Shown piece after piece: positions 53,021-62,371 of a stretch of DNA of 64,000 nucleotides. The translations under genes were made by a program, and so were the position numbers. How positions within the stretch are numbered: position 1 is the stretch's first letter; every line of letters starts with the position of its first letter. The stretch comes from Bacteroidales bacterium (GTDB lineage: Bacteria > Bacteroidota > Bacteroidia > Bacteroidales > UBA4417). Below the pieces are notes generated by a model. The model saw only the letters and a program-made list of their open reading frames with translations, did not search any database and had not been told where the DNA came from. The DNA is taken from NCBI GenBank assembly GCA_030654075.1, contig JAURYB010000078.1:1-64000 (forward strand), read 5' to 3'.

Positions 53021-54274
53021 CTAGAAATACATAGCTGAAATCCAGCAATACAACGTTGAAATAAATGCCAGGGAAAAACCGATAAGCGATTCGAATGGTA
53101 TAAGTTTTAGCCGCTCCTTTATCTGAACTGCCGATGCTCCGGCGGTAGCATGAAAAAATGAACCGTGGGGCAAATGATCGAAAACAGTAGCGCCGGCATT
53201 TACCATTGCGGCTCCGAAAATACCGTTGATTCCGGCACTGATAATTATGTTAGCAAACGAAGCTGATGCGATGGTTGCTCCGGCAGTAGTAGATGCAGTG
53301 GCGGCTGACATTAGAGCACCTGCAACCGGAGCAATTGTGAATTCGCTCATATTTAAGGCTGCAAGTCCGTTTAGAATATAATCCTTCAGATCAGAATTTT
53401 TAATTATTCCGGCAATCGTTCCGGTTCCTATCAACAGAATTGCCACCACCGACATTTTTTCTAATCCGAAACTTACACTTTCCTTCAGCATGTTTGTTTT
53501 CCCGATAATTAGTATCCCGGCAATTCCACCTATTGGCAACGCAAGTAAAGGATCAATAGAAATACCGGCAATTGGTCGTAAACCCAATAGAAGTACTGTT
53601 ACAACCGGGCCGGAAATACTCTGAAAAAACGAAGGAAGCTGGTGCTGTGAAACCGAAAAATCATTTTTACTGACTAATTCCCCATTTCCAGGAAGCCATT
53701 TTATAATAAGAAGAACAACAAATATCCCTAGTAAGGCCGGAATTAAATTAACCATCATTACCGAAAATAAGTTAACCTGAAAGTTTTCGGCTGCAATCAA
53801 AGTGTTGGGATTGGGCGAAATTATATTGCCGCATTTGCCGCCTCCGATCATTTCCAGCAAAACAGTCATTTTTGTTAACCGCGATTTTTCAGCTACTGCC
53901 AATGCTATCGGTGCAACGGTAATTACTGCCACATCAATAAATACACCTATGGCTGTCAGCAGAAATGTTGATAACACTAATGCAAACAACACACGGGTCT
54001 TTCCCAGTTTACGTACAATAGTTTCGGCAATCGATTCAGCTGCCCCGGTTTTTATCAAAACTCCTGTAAGAACGCCGGCTGTTAGTATCCTGATAATTGC
54101 AGGCGTAATATCTTTTATACCACCAATCATTAAAGTTACAGTTTCGGTTAATGATATTCCACCAATCAGTCCGCCTGCAATTGCCCCTAAAATCATACTG
54201 TATGTCGGGTTTATCTTTCTTATTATCATCACTATTGATAATATCAACCCAAGTAAAGCTCCTATTGCCGTCAT
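53021..54274 (-). CDS. GntP-family gluconate/glycerate permease
   Basis: Inner-membrane symporter of 417 residues with about 12 hydrophobic segments. The GntP signatures are visible: GGLIGGISLTETV, LIKTGAAESIAETIVRKLG, GGGKCGNIISPNPNTLIAAENF and the C-terminal NAGATVFDHLPHGSFFHATAG. It is downstream of the glycerate kinase gene by 7 bases on the same strand, so glycerate is a likely substrate. Gluconate is the alternative, given the neighbouring gnd operon. Confidence 0.88.
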   Translation of the reverse strand: MTAIGALLGLILSIVMIIRKINPTYSMILGAIAGGLIGGISLTETVTLMIGGIKDITPAIIRILTAGVLTGVLIKTGAAESIAETIVRKLGKTRVLFALVLSTFLLTAIGVFIDVAVITVAPIALAVAEKSRLTKMTVLLEMIGGGKCGNIISPNPNTLIAAENFQVNLFSVMMVNLIPALLGIFVVLLIIKWLPGNGELVSKNDFSVSQHQLPSFFQSISGPVVTVLLLGLRPIAGISIDPLLALPIGGIAGILIIGKTNMLKESVSFGLEKMSVVAILLIGTGTIAGIIKNSDLKDYILNGLAALNMSEFTIAPVAGALMSAATASTTAGATIASASFANIIISAGINGIFGAAMVNAGATVFDHLPHGSFFHATAGASAVQIKERLKLIPFESLIGFSLAFISTLYCWISAMYF

Positions 54275-54281
54275 TTCAATT

Positions 54282-55433
54282 TTATAGTTTAACCTTATTT
54301 TTAATATGGAAAATATTCATAATCTGAACAGTAGTTTGTTCAATATTACTGGTAGCAAATTCTTTATCCATGGCTTTGTCGAGCGAAACAGGATACGGCG
54401 TAATTGAAAAAACAGCATCTATTCCTCCGCTATTCAAAGTATAAGCCTGTTCAAATCCTCCTGTAATGGCTATAACCGGGATTTTTTCTTTCTGCGCAGC
54501 TTTAAGTATTCCCTGGGGTGCTTTCCCCATCAGAGTTTGAGCATCCATTTTCCCTTCGCCGGTTATGATTAAATCAGCATTTTTTATCTGGCATTCAAAT
54601 TCAAATTTATCGAGAACTACCTGAATCCCCGATTGTAATGTGGCATTTAAAAACGCAACAAATGCCCCGCCCAGTCCACCTGCAGCTCCTGCACCGGGTA
54701 TGTTTTGGACGTCGATCTGATATTTTTCAAAAATCAGGTTTGCAATATTTTTTAATCCCTTGTCGAGCTGCTGCACCATTTCCGGTGTTGCTCCTTTTTG
54801 TGGAGCGTAAACGTAGGCTGCGCCGTTTTCGCCGGCAAACGGATTGTTTACATCGCAGGCTATTATAAACTTTGTTTGGTCCAGTTCCGGAAGCTTGCTG
54901 CTATCATCAATAAAAGCTACCTGCTCCAGTATTTGTCCGCCCGTACCAAGCAAATTATGATCCTTGTCATAAAAACGATAACCAAGTGCCTGAAGCATAC
55001 CAATACCGGCATCATTTGTTGCGCTTCCGCCAATGCCTACAAGTATTTCGCGACATCCTTTCATTATGGCGTCTTTTATCAGTTCACCGGTACCATATGT
55101 GGTGGTTAATAAGGGATTTCGCCTGTGGTTCGGAATAAGTGTCAATCCACTTGCCTTTGCCATTTCAATCACGGCAGAAGTCCTGTTCCCAAGTATTCCG
55201 TAACTGGCTGTTATTTTTTCCATTACCGGATTGTGAACAATTGTTGATACAATAGTTCCTCCTGTGGCACTTATTAATGTTTCGAGCGTGCCTTCGCCAC
55301 CGTCCGAAATTGGAATTATTACCACATTGCAGGTTGGGAAAACTCTTAGTATACCCGATTTGCAGGCTTCTGCAACTTCAAATGAAGTAAGGCATCCTTT
55401 GAATGAATCTATGGCCAGAATAATTTTTTGCAT
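54282..55433 (-). CDS. glxK: glycerate 2-kinase
   Basis: Class I glycerate kinase (GarK/GlxK family) of 383 residues. N-terminal IILAIDSFKGCLTSFEVAEA, SDGGEGTLETL, GIGGSATNDAGIGMLQALG, GAAGGLGGAFVAFL and TGEGKMDAQTLMGKAP are diagnostic. It phosphorylates D-glycerate to 2-phosphoglycerate and forms a two-gene unit with a GntP permease. No tartronate semialdehyde or glycerate-producing gene is visible nearby. Confidence 0.93.
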   Translation of the reverse strand: MQKIILAIDSFKGCLTSFEVAEACKSGILRVFPTCNVVIIPISDGGEGTLETLISATGGTIVSTIVHNPVMEKITASYGILGNRTSAVIEMAKASGLTLIPNHRRNPLLTTTYGTGELIKDAIMKGCREILVGIGGSATNDAGIGMLQALGYRFYDKDHNLLGTGGQILEQVAFIDDSSKLPELDQTKFIIACDVNNPFAGENGAAYVYAPQKGATPEMVQQLDKGLKNIANLIFEKYQIDVQNIPGAGAAGGLGGAFVAFLNATLQSGIQVVLDKFEFECQIKNADLIITGEGKMDAQTLMGKAPQGILKAAQKEKIPVIAITGGFEQAYTLNSGGIDAVFSITPYPVSLDKAMDKEFATSNIEQTTVQIMNIFHIKNKVKL

Positions 55434-55977
55434 GGAGATTTTGGACTTATTCAGGTGAAATTATAAATATAAATGAATTGAAGTAATATGCGATTTCTAT
55501 AATTCGCCGTATGATAAGTAAATGAAAGAGAATTCATCTATTTTTGATACATATGTACACTTTTTATATTTCAAGGTTTTATAATTCAGAATGCTGTTTT
55601 TGTGTTTTTAATAGTAATAGTTAATTTTATAAGGTTCAACTCTGAACTTGAATTTATTCGGATTTATTTAGAATTGCAGCAGCAAACGCTTGTTTATACC
55701 TTTAATAGCTGCACTTTTGCAATAATTACTTAGTGGATAATCGAATTAAGTTTTTCGAGTTGAATCGTATTCTGGAACAGAATCAATTCAATGCATTTCT
55801 GGATCTACTGATATGTTGGTTTAATGTGTCCAATAACCTAAAAAGCCTCAAATCCACATTTTTGACACATTTTTAGCATGTTTTTATAGAGATTCCCCCT
55901 CTTTTCTCCCACGTAATTCAATTTAATTTACATTCGAAAAATGCCTCAAAAGCAGCACATCAATCTACTGTTAAAAA
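55434..55977. other. divergent intergenic region
   Basis: 544 AT-rich bases between divergent genes. A 10-bp palindrome TACATATGTA lies at 55548-55557. TTTGACACATTTTTAGCATG near 55859 could be part of a promoter for the rightward cluster, but no clear TAnnTTTG follows. No gene is seen. Confidence 0.5.
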
Positions 55978-57870
55978 ATGAAGCCAAAACTATTTATCGT
56001 TCTCATTTTTGTTCTCCCGTTTTCGGTTTTTACATCGAATAGTAAATTATTTGCAGCTAATGACACACTTTCGGTTTATGCGAAAGAAACCCTGTTGAAG
56101 TTGAATTCAGCATTACTAAATTTCCAGAATAAGAATAAAGCAGATAAAGATTTTGGTGCCATTTACTGTACACATTGTAATTTATACCATACCCGGGCTG
56201 CCGAAGCGGTTTTTCCTTTCGCATACGAATACAAGTTAACCGGAAATAAAGAAAAACTGAAATCGGCAATAGATTTGGGCCGTTGGCTGATAAAACAACA
56301 GAAACCAACCGGAGAATGGGTTGAAACACCCGAAGATTGGACCGGTACTTCTACAGATCAATTATTAATGCTAATATTGGCATATCCTATTATTTCAAAA
56401 GAACTTACCAAACATGAACAGGCAGAGTGGCTGCAATCATTTGAAACGGCGGGCGATTATCTGTGCCTGGTAATGAATAATGTGTTTGCAAGTATTAATT
56501 ACTGCGCGACAACAACCGCAACGCTTTCGGAATTGTACAAAATACTGCCGAAGGAAATGTACAAAACCAAAGCAGCTGATCTTGCTCACACAATTGTTGC
56601 AAAAATGAATCCCGAGTTTTTTATCGAAGGTGAAGGCGCGTTGGTGAACGACGAAATGAAATATGGTGTTGATTTGGGTTATAACATGGAGATGTCGCTG
56701 TGGGGATTGACACGATATGCATTAAATTTTGAAGACACATTGGTTTTAAATGCAGTTCGTGAATCGCTTAAAAACCATATCTGGTTTATCTATCCCAATG
56801 GTGCGCTGGATGGTTCGTGGGGAATACGCTCAAATAAATGGACGATTTATGGTAGCGGAACTTCCGATGGCTGTCATCCGTTATTGGCTATGTTTTCAAA
56901 TGAAAACGACCAGTACAGGACAGCTGCAATAAGAAATATTAAACTACTGAACACTTGTATTACTGAAAATGGATTGGCAGGGTATGGTCCGCATCATGCA
57001 AAAGTAATGAAGGATGTTCCTTGCGTTTATCCCACATTTGCAAAAGCAAAAAGTATGGCTATGACCATGCTTTGGGTAACGGAAGATACAGGTGAGGCTG
57101 CTCCAATAGAAACTGACAAGCCAGGGTACAAATTTTTCCCTTCGCTGAATGTTGCAGTAATCCGGACAGAGAATATTTGCGCCACAATAACAGCGTATAA
57201 TTATATTGCTAAAGAAGGCGCCAAAAGCAAATATATGCATCGTCCTTCCGGAGGTAGTATGAGTGCTTGCTGGATAAATGGAATGGACATGTTCCAGGTT
57301 TCGTCGCAAACGGAATACCAGCGCTGGGAAGAAATGCATTTCCCCGTTGCGGATGGAATCAAACCGTTGACTCCCAGAATTGAGTTTAATGATGAAAAAG
57401 GATATTACACAAACCTGTATGAGTTTAATGCCACTTTCCAGGTAACTGAGCAAAACAGCTCGGTTATAACAACCGTTTACGGTGAATTAAGGAACCGCGA
57501 CAGGCAGGAAAGTGGAATCGGTTATGTGCTGAGTCACGAATTTACAGATGATCAACTAACAAAAAGATTTAAGATAAGGTACGAAACAAAATTGGACGCT
57601 GTAAGAATAATAGAACCTATCGTATACAACGAAGGAACAAAAATTGAAAAAACAGCGAAGAATAAGCTGACGATTTCGTATCGGAATAAAACTGTGGAAT
57701 TAACTGTTGAGGGCGAAAACTGTGATCTGCAAATTGATTCCGGAAGTCTGAAACAGTATTGGAGCCCTTATCCTGCGGTGCAAACAATGCCGGTAGTTGT
57801 AACAGTAAATAATAAGGGTGAAAATTTGAAAGAAGTAACCTTAACATACAAAGTATTAAATCAGAAATAA
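55978..57870 (+). CDS. secreted protein of unknown family, lyase-like two-domain layout
   Basis: 630 residues with a signal peptide (residues 1-27, ending KLFAAN). I do not recognise the family. Residues 30-380 are helix-rich with repeated aromatic motifs (YCTHCNLYHTRAAEAVFPFA, LDGSWGIRSNKWTIYGSG) as in alpha/alpha toroids. Residues 390-630 are beta-rich and include HRPSGGSMSACWINGMDMFQ and TEYQRWEEMHFP, reminiscent of the sandwich half of (alpha/alpha)-toroid polysaccharide lyases. It is the first gene of a cluster with two metallophosphoesterases, a GH28 and a TonB receptor, and its stop is directly followed by the next ATG. A pectic lyase or unsaturated uronyl-acting enzyme is a guess from fold and context. 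Confidence 0.7.
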   Translation: MKPKLFIVLIFVLPFSVFTSNSKLFAANDTLSVYAKETLLKLNSALLNFQNKNKADKDFGAIYCTHCNLYHTRAAEAVFPFAYEYKLTGNKEKLKSAIDLGRWLIKQQKPTGEWVETPEDWTGTSTDQLLMLILAYPIISKELTKHEQAEWLQSFETAGDYLCLVMNNVFASINYCATTTATLSELYKILPKEMYKTKAADLAHTIVAKMNPEFFIEGEGALVNDEMKYGVDLGYNMEMSLWGLTRYALNFEDTLVLNAVRESLKNHIWFIYPNGALDGSWGIRSNKWTIYGSGTSDGCHPLLAMFSNENDQYRTAAIRNIKLLNTCITENGLAGYGPHHAKVMKDVPCVYPTFAKAKSMAMTMLWVTEDTGEAAPIETDKPGYKFFPSLNVAVIRTENICATITAYNYIAKEGAKSKYMHRPSGGSMSACWINGMDMFQVSSQTEYQRWEEMHFPVADGIKPLTPRIEFNDEKGYYTNLYEFNATFQVTEQNSSVITTVYGELRNRDRQESGIGYVLSHEFTDDQLTKRFKIRYETKLDAVRIIEPIVYNEGTKIEKTAKNKLTISYRNKTVELTVEGENCDLQIDSGSLKQYWSPYPAVQTMPVVVTVNNKGENLKEVTLTYKVLNQK

Positions 57871-59250
57871 ATGCATACTAAATTTCTTTATACGATTGCG
57901 CTTTTGTTGGTTTCGTTTCAGTTGTTGGTAGCGCAACAATCTGTTTCAACTTATAAGTACCAGTGGTTAAATCTGGGTATGTCCGAAAGTCCGGAAAAAA
58001 CCCAGGCTTTCCGGTGGCGCACTGATACCACAAGCGCAAATGCTGTGATACAATTCCGGGAAGATTTACCTTCACCCGATTTAACAATCAATGCAAAAAC
58101 GATCAATGCCATTTCAGTAACATACAACGATTACGGAATAGTTAAAACATACCACAAAGCCACACTCGAAAACCTGACTCCTGCAACAAAATATATTTAC
58201 AGGATTGGAGATGGCAACCAAAAATGGAGTGAATGGTTTCAGTTCAAAACAGCCAAAGAACAAAGTAGTCCTTTTACTTTCACCTATATTGCTGATGTTC
58301 AATCCGGAATAGTATCCCATTATCCCAGGGTTTTCCGCAAATCGGTTGAAGTATGTCCGGAGTCCGCTTTCCTCCTGTTTTCGGGCGATATTACCGAAAG
58401 AGCCGAAGATGAAGAGCTTAATAATTTTTTCTATGCCATGAGCTGGCTGCCGGCTATGAAACCTATTGTTGTTGTTCCCGATAATCATGAGTATCATGTC
58501 ACTCCGGGAATAAGAAGCCGTACCGAGTTGGCTTCAGTGTGGGGACACTTATTTTCCTATCCTCAAAATGCACCCGATTCACTGAGCCGTTTAGGAAATT
58601 ACTATTTCGATTACCAGGGCGTTCGGTTTATAATGATGAATAGCAAAGCGTTTTCGGATTATGAAAAACCGTATAAATACCAGGTGTTGGAATGGCTTGA
58701 AGATAAACTGAAGAACAATCCAAATAGCTGGACAATAATAGTTCATCATCAACCCATGTATTCGATTGCAGATGGCAGATCGGGTACAACAAATCAGAAA
58801 TATTTAAAACCGCCGTACGATAAATACTCTGTGGATCTGGTGCTTTCGGGACACGATCACGGCTATTCGCGAATCGGTTTGCGGGGAAGCAAATCCAAAT
58901 CAGGGAAAATAAATTCACCGGTGTATGTGGTTTCGGTAGCCGGAGAGCAGATGTATGTATCAGCGTATCCCGATTCCTGCGATCGCCTGGCTTCCAATAC
59001 TCAACTATTCCAGAATGTGCGGATTAACGGCAACGTTTTAAATTTTAAAACGTACGACGCTACAGGGAAGCTTTACGATGAATTTGAATTGATAAAGAAA
59101 AAATCGGGGAAATACATGATTAGTAAAATACCTGATTACGAGGAACGGACTGAACTTCCAATATCGCGGAAGCGAAAATATACGGATGAAGAATGGTTAC
59201 AACTTGAAAAACACAGGCAGGAATATCTTGGACGAATTACCACTAAATAA
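57871..59250 (+). CDS. metallophosphoesterase with N-terminal Fn3-like domain
   Basis: 459 residues with a signal peptide (FQLLVAQQ). Residues 30-130 are an Fn3/purple-acid-phosphatase-like N domain (LENLTPATKYIYRIGDG). The calcineurin-type domain shows ADVQ, SGDITE, PDNHEY, VHHQP and GHDHGYSR. The usual GNHE is changed to DNHE here, while the paralogue downstream keeps GNHE. The ATG follows the previous stop with no gap, indicating translational coupling. Substrate unknown; phosphomonoester or phosphodiester hydrolysis at the surface or periplasm is likely. Confidence 0.82.
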   Translation: MHTKFLYTIALLLVSFQLLVAQQSVSTYKYQWLNLGMSESPEKTQAFRWRTDTTSANAVIQFREDLPSPDLTINAKTINAISVTYNDYGIVKTYHKATLENLTPATKYIYRIGDGNQKWSEWFQFKTAKEQSSPFTFTYIADVQSGIVSHYPRVFRKSVEVCPESAFLLFSGDITERAEDEELNNFFYAMSWLPAMKPIVVVPDNHEYHVTPGIRSRTELASVWGHLFSYPQNAPDSLSRLGNYYFDYQGVRFIMMNSKAFSDYEKPYKYQVLEWLEDKLKNNPNSWTIIVHHQPMYSIADGRSGTTNQKYLKPPYDKYSVDLVLSGHDHGYSRIGLRGSKSKSGKINSPVYVVSVAGEQMYVSAYPDSCDRLASNTQLFQNVRINGNVLNFKTYDATGKLYDEFELIKKKSGKYMISKIPDYEERTELPISRKRKYTDEEWLQLEKHRQEYLGRITTK

Positions 59251-59270
59251 AAGTACTAAACCAACTAATA

Positions 59271-60653
59271 ATGAAAAGGATTAAAATTATTACAGTATTG
59301 ACATTCAGCTTATTATTCTCTTGTACCAGGGGATTTTCAGCAGAATCGGATGATCAGTTTATCCCTATTAATATGTCGCTCGAAATGAGTGAACATCCAT
59401 CAACAGAACAGGCCATCCGTTGGAAAACAAATAGTGACATAAAGGTTGGTGTAGCCCAATTTTTATTGGATACTCCATCGCCTGACTTAAAACAAAACTG
59501 CAAAGAAGTTCATGCAACGAGTAAAAGTGTAACCATTTACGATACTGCATTTGTATATCACCGGGTAGTTTTTACGGGTTTAATACCGGCAACAGAGTAT
59601 CTTTACAGAGTTGGCGACGGCAATGGAAAGTGGACAGAATGGATACAGTTTAAAACTGCATCAGATATCTCAAATCCATTTTCATTTCTTTTCTTTGGAG
59701 ATGTTCAAACAGGCATTCTTACACATTATCCACGGGTAATTCGCCAGGCTGTTCTCACAGCGCCTGATGCCTCATTTTTACTTTTTGCAGGCGACATTGG
59801 CAACAGAGCTTACATGAGTGAGTTTCAGGATTTTTTCAACACAAGTGGCTGGATTCTTAAACAAAAACCGGTGGTAGCAGTTCCCGGAAATCACGAATAC
59901 AGGCACGTTGGACCAGGCGAAGATGACCGTGAACTGACGCGTGAATGGAATTACATGTTTGGGATTCCTAACAACGCAGAAGCAAATCTGCGAGACAGGG
60001 GTTGCGGTTATTTCGATTACCAGGGAGTTAGGTTTGTATTAAACAACAGCAGGGATTTAGACGACGGCGAAGATACATTGGTTGCTGATCAGATGGCCTG
60101 GCTCGAAAAAGCATTGAATGCACCCGATTCAAAATTCATTGTCGTGCTGCAACACTATCCTATTTTCCCGATGGGCGAAGGACGCGAGAAAAAATCAAAA
60201 CATAATGTTTTGGAAGAATTATACATGAAACATGGTGTTGATTTGGTTTTAACCGGACACGATCATATTTATAGCCGTATAGCTCCCCGGACAAAAGGAT
60301 TTCAGAAATCAGTACCTCCCGCATATGTATTATCGATGGCCGGCGAAAAAATGTACGTTCCGAACTTTAATGTAAATGTTGAACGAATGGCATTGAATAC
60401 ACAGATGTTCCAGGAAATATCAATTGAAGGAAACAGCCTGAATTTTAAAGCGTACGATGCTACCGGAGAGTATTACGACGGATTTGTAATTGAGAAAAAG
60501 AGCGGGAAAAAGCGGATTCTGGATACCAAACCGCCAACATCTGAATTCTCCGAACTGCCACTTTCGCGCAAATCGAAATATAAAGATGCTCAATGGCAGC
60601 AAATTGTTGAAAAACACAAACAATATTTCCTCAACAGAAACAAAAAACCATAA
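59271..60653 (+). CDS. metallophosphoesterase, tandem paralogue
   Basis: 460 residues, similar to the upstream protein along its whole length. Probable lipoprotein signal (LLFSC, cysteine at about 18). Fn3-like N domain with TGLIPATEYLYRVGDGNGKW, then metal motifs GDVQ, AGDIGN, PGNHEYRH, LQHYP and GHDHIYSR. GNHE is canonical here. Twenty bases separate the two genes, so they arose by tandem duplication and are co-transcribed. Their place in a pectin cluster is unexplained. Confidence 0.83.
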   Translation: MKRIKIITVLTFSLLFSCTRGFSAESDDQFIPINMSLEMSEHPSTEQAIRWKTNSDIKVGVAQFLLDTPSPDLKQNCKEVHATSKSVTIYDTAFVYHRVVFTGLIPATEYLYRVGDGNGKWTEWIQFKTASDISNPFSFLFFGDVQTGILTHYPRVIRQAVLTAPDASFLLFAGDIGNRAYMSEFQDFFNTSGWILKQKPVVAVPGNHEYRHVGPGEDDRELTREWNYMFGIPNNAEANLRDRGCGYFDYQGVRFVLNNSRDLDDGEDTLVADQMAWLEKALNAPDSKFIVVLQHYPIFPMGEGREKKSKHNVLEELYMKHGVDLVLTGHDHIYSRIAPRTKGFQKSVPPAYVLSMAGEKMYVPNFNVNVERMALNTQMFQEISIEGNSLNFKAYDATGEYYDGFVIEKKSGKKRILDTKPPTSEFSELPLSRKSKYKDAQWQQIVEKHKQYFLNRNKKP

Positions 60654-60679
60654 ATAGTCCTTAGGAAGCTTTTTTATCT

Positions 60680-60701
60680 CCCCTGCCTTTTACGGCAGGG
60701 G
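60680..60701 (+). terminator. hairpin after the metallophosphoesterase genes
   Basis: Stem of 8 bp (CCCCTGCC with GGCAGGGG), extended by ATCT/AGAT with one bulge, loop TTTTAC. No T-tract follows, so it may be a partial terminator or an mRNA end-protecting structure before the GH28 gene. The gap also holds CACTGAGCCTGCCGAA (60749-60764), the exact reverse complement of 39-54. Confidence 0.5.
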
Positions 60702-60809
60702 AAGATAGCAAGGCAAACCTTTTGGCTCACCCGATAAACAGAATGCAACACTGAGCCTGCCGAAAAGAAAACCTTCAACAATAAACAACGGAATATTAAA
60801 TAATAACCA

Positions 60810-62348
60810 ATGAAGATTATAATTTCTATCACATTCCTGTTTTTCTATTCCTTTATGTTCGGGCAATACAATGTCATGAATTACGGGGCAAAGGGAGATG
60901 GCAGTATATTAGATACAAAGGCCATTCAAGCTGCTGTTGATGAGGCTGCTGTTAATGGTGGAACGGTATTTTTCCCTTCAGGAAATTACCTGACAGGCAC
61001 CATATACCTGAAAGATAATGTATCAGTAGAGATTAGTAGGGGAGCGACAATCTGGGGTTCGCCCAACCTGGCTGATTACCCGATGAATACGCCGGAAATT
61101 GTTTTCTGGGGGAAAGAATGGGCTCAATTCGCATTGTTTTTTGCCGAAAAGAAATCGAATATAAGTATTTATGGCGGCGGCACTATAAACGGTCAGGGTG
61201 AAAAATTCAAGTTATTGACTAAAGAAAAAGGAAATCCGGACCGTTACCGCGAGCGGCCTTATGTTTTTTATTTTGTTGAATGTAATAATCTGAAAGTTGA
61301 CAATTTGCGTTTGCGGAATTCAGCCTTCTGGATGCAGCACTACCTGGCCTGCAACAAGGTGCGGATATCAAACCTGGATGTTTATAATCAATGCAACAAA
61401 AACAACGATATGATGGATATCGATGGTTGCAGCGATGTGGTGATTACAAATTGCATTGGCGATGTGGATGACGATGGAATTACACTGAAAAGCACATCGG
61501 GAAGAATAACAAAAGACATTGTGATTTCCGATTGCGTGTTGAGTAGTCATTGCAATGCCATTAAAATGGGGACCGAATCGCACAGTGGATTTAAGAATAT
61601 CACCATAAACAATTGTGTTGTAAAACCTTCAGCTTCGCCAACACTTATAGCCGGCAGAAAAGAAGGACTTGGTGGTATAGCGCTCGAAATTGTTGATGGC
61701 GGAAGCATGGATGGCATTAACGTATCCAATATAGTTGTAAACGGAACTACAACGCCATTATTTATAAAACTAGGAAACAGGGCCCGGAAATATGACCCGG
61801 CTAAGGGTACACCCGGAGTAGGCGAAATTAAGAATATCACTATCAGTAATTTTACAGCAAACGGCGGCAGTGAATTTACCTCGTCAATCACAGGATTACC
61901 AAACCATCCGGTAAAAAACATTTCGCTGAATAATATCCGGATCAATTCTAACGGCGGGCTTACCGCTCAAAATCCATTGCCAGCTATTGCAGAGGCTGAA
62001 ACGGCCTATCCCGAGGGAGATATGTTCGGCGAAATTCCATCATACGGACTGTTTTTACGGCACGTCGAAAACCTGGACATTAACAACGCGCAACTGCTTT
62101 TCGGAAAAACTGATACCCGACCTGCCATTTATGCCGAAGATGTGAATGGTTTTACTCTTGCTGGTTTGTCGGCAATGACAACTGAAAATTCCCCGTCCCT
62201 GGTTTATTTAAAAGATATAAAGAACACTCTGTTCCAGGCAATACGGATCAGCGGTTTTACAAAGCCGATTGTACAAACCTCATCAAGCAGTTTAAAAGAA
62301 ATAACTTTTGACAATAAAAAGAATTACCAGGTTGAAACAATTAAATAG
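60810..62348 (+). CDS. divergent GH28 family glycosidase
   Basis: 512-residue secreted beta-helix protein (signal peptide FYSFMFGQ). The N-terminal NYGAKGDGSILDTKAIQAAV and the central motifs identify GH28: NNDMMDIDGC (D200, D203, D205), DVDDDGITLKS (D220-D222) and SSHCNAIKMGTES (H247, in the place of GHG). The downstream RIK motif of polygalacturonases is not visible; this region reads LIAGRKEGLGGIALEI. This variant resembles GH28 groups acting on rhamnogalacturonan or on end groups rather than plain homogalacturonan (inference). The TonB receptor gene follows after 23 bases. Confidence 0.88.
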   Translation: MKIIISITFLFFYSFMFGQYNVMNYGAKGDGSILDTKAIQAAVDEAAVNGGTVFFPSGNYLTGTIYLKDNVSVEISRGATIWGSPNLADYPMNTPEIVFWGKEWAQFALFFAEKKSNISIYGGGTINGQGEKFKLLTKEKGNPDRYRERPYVFYFVECNNLKVDNLRLRNSAFWMQHYLACNKVRISNLDVYNQCNKNNDMMDIDGCSDVVITNCIGDVDDDGITLKSTSGRITKDIVISDCVLSSHCNAIKMGTESHSGFKNITINNCVVKPSASPTLIAGRKEGLGGIALEIVDGGSMDGINVSNIVVNGTTTPLFIKLGNRARKYDPAKGTPGVGEIKNITISNFTANGGSEFTSSITGLPNHPVKNISLNNIRINSNGGLTAQNPLPAIAEAETAYPEGDMFGEIPSYGLFLRHVENLDINNAQLLFGKTDTRPAIYAEDVNGFTLAGLSAMTTENSPSLVYLKDIKNTLFQAIRISGFTKPIVQTSSSSLKEITFDNKKNYQVETIK

Positions 62349-62371
62349 TGTCCATTTTTAAAAAAGCATAC

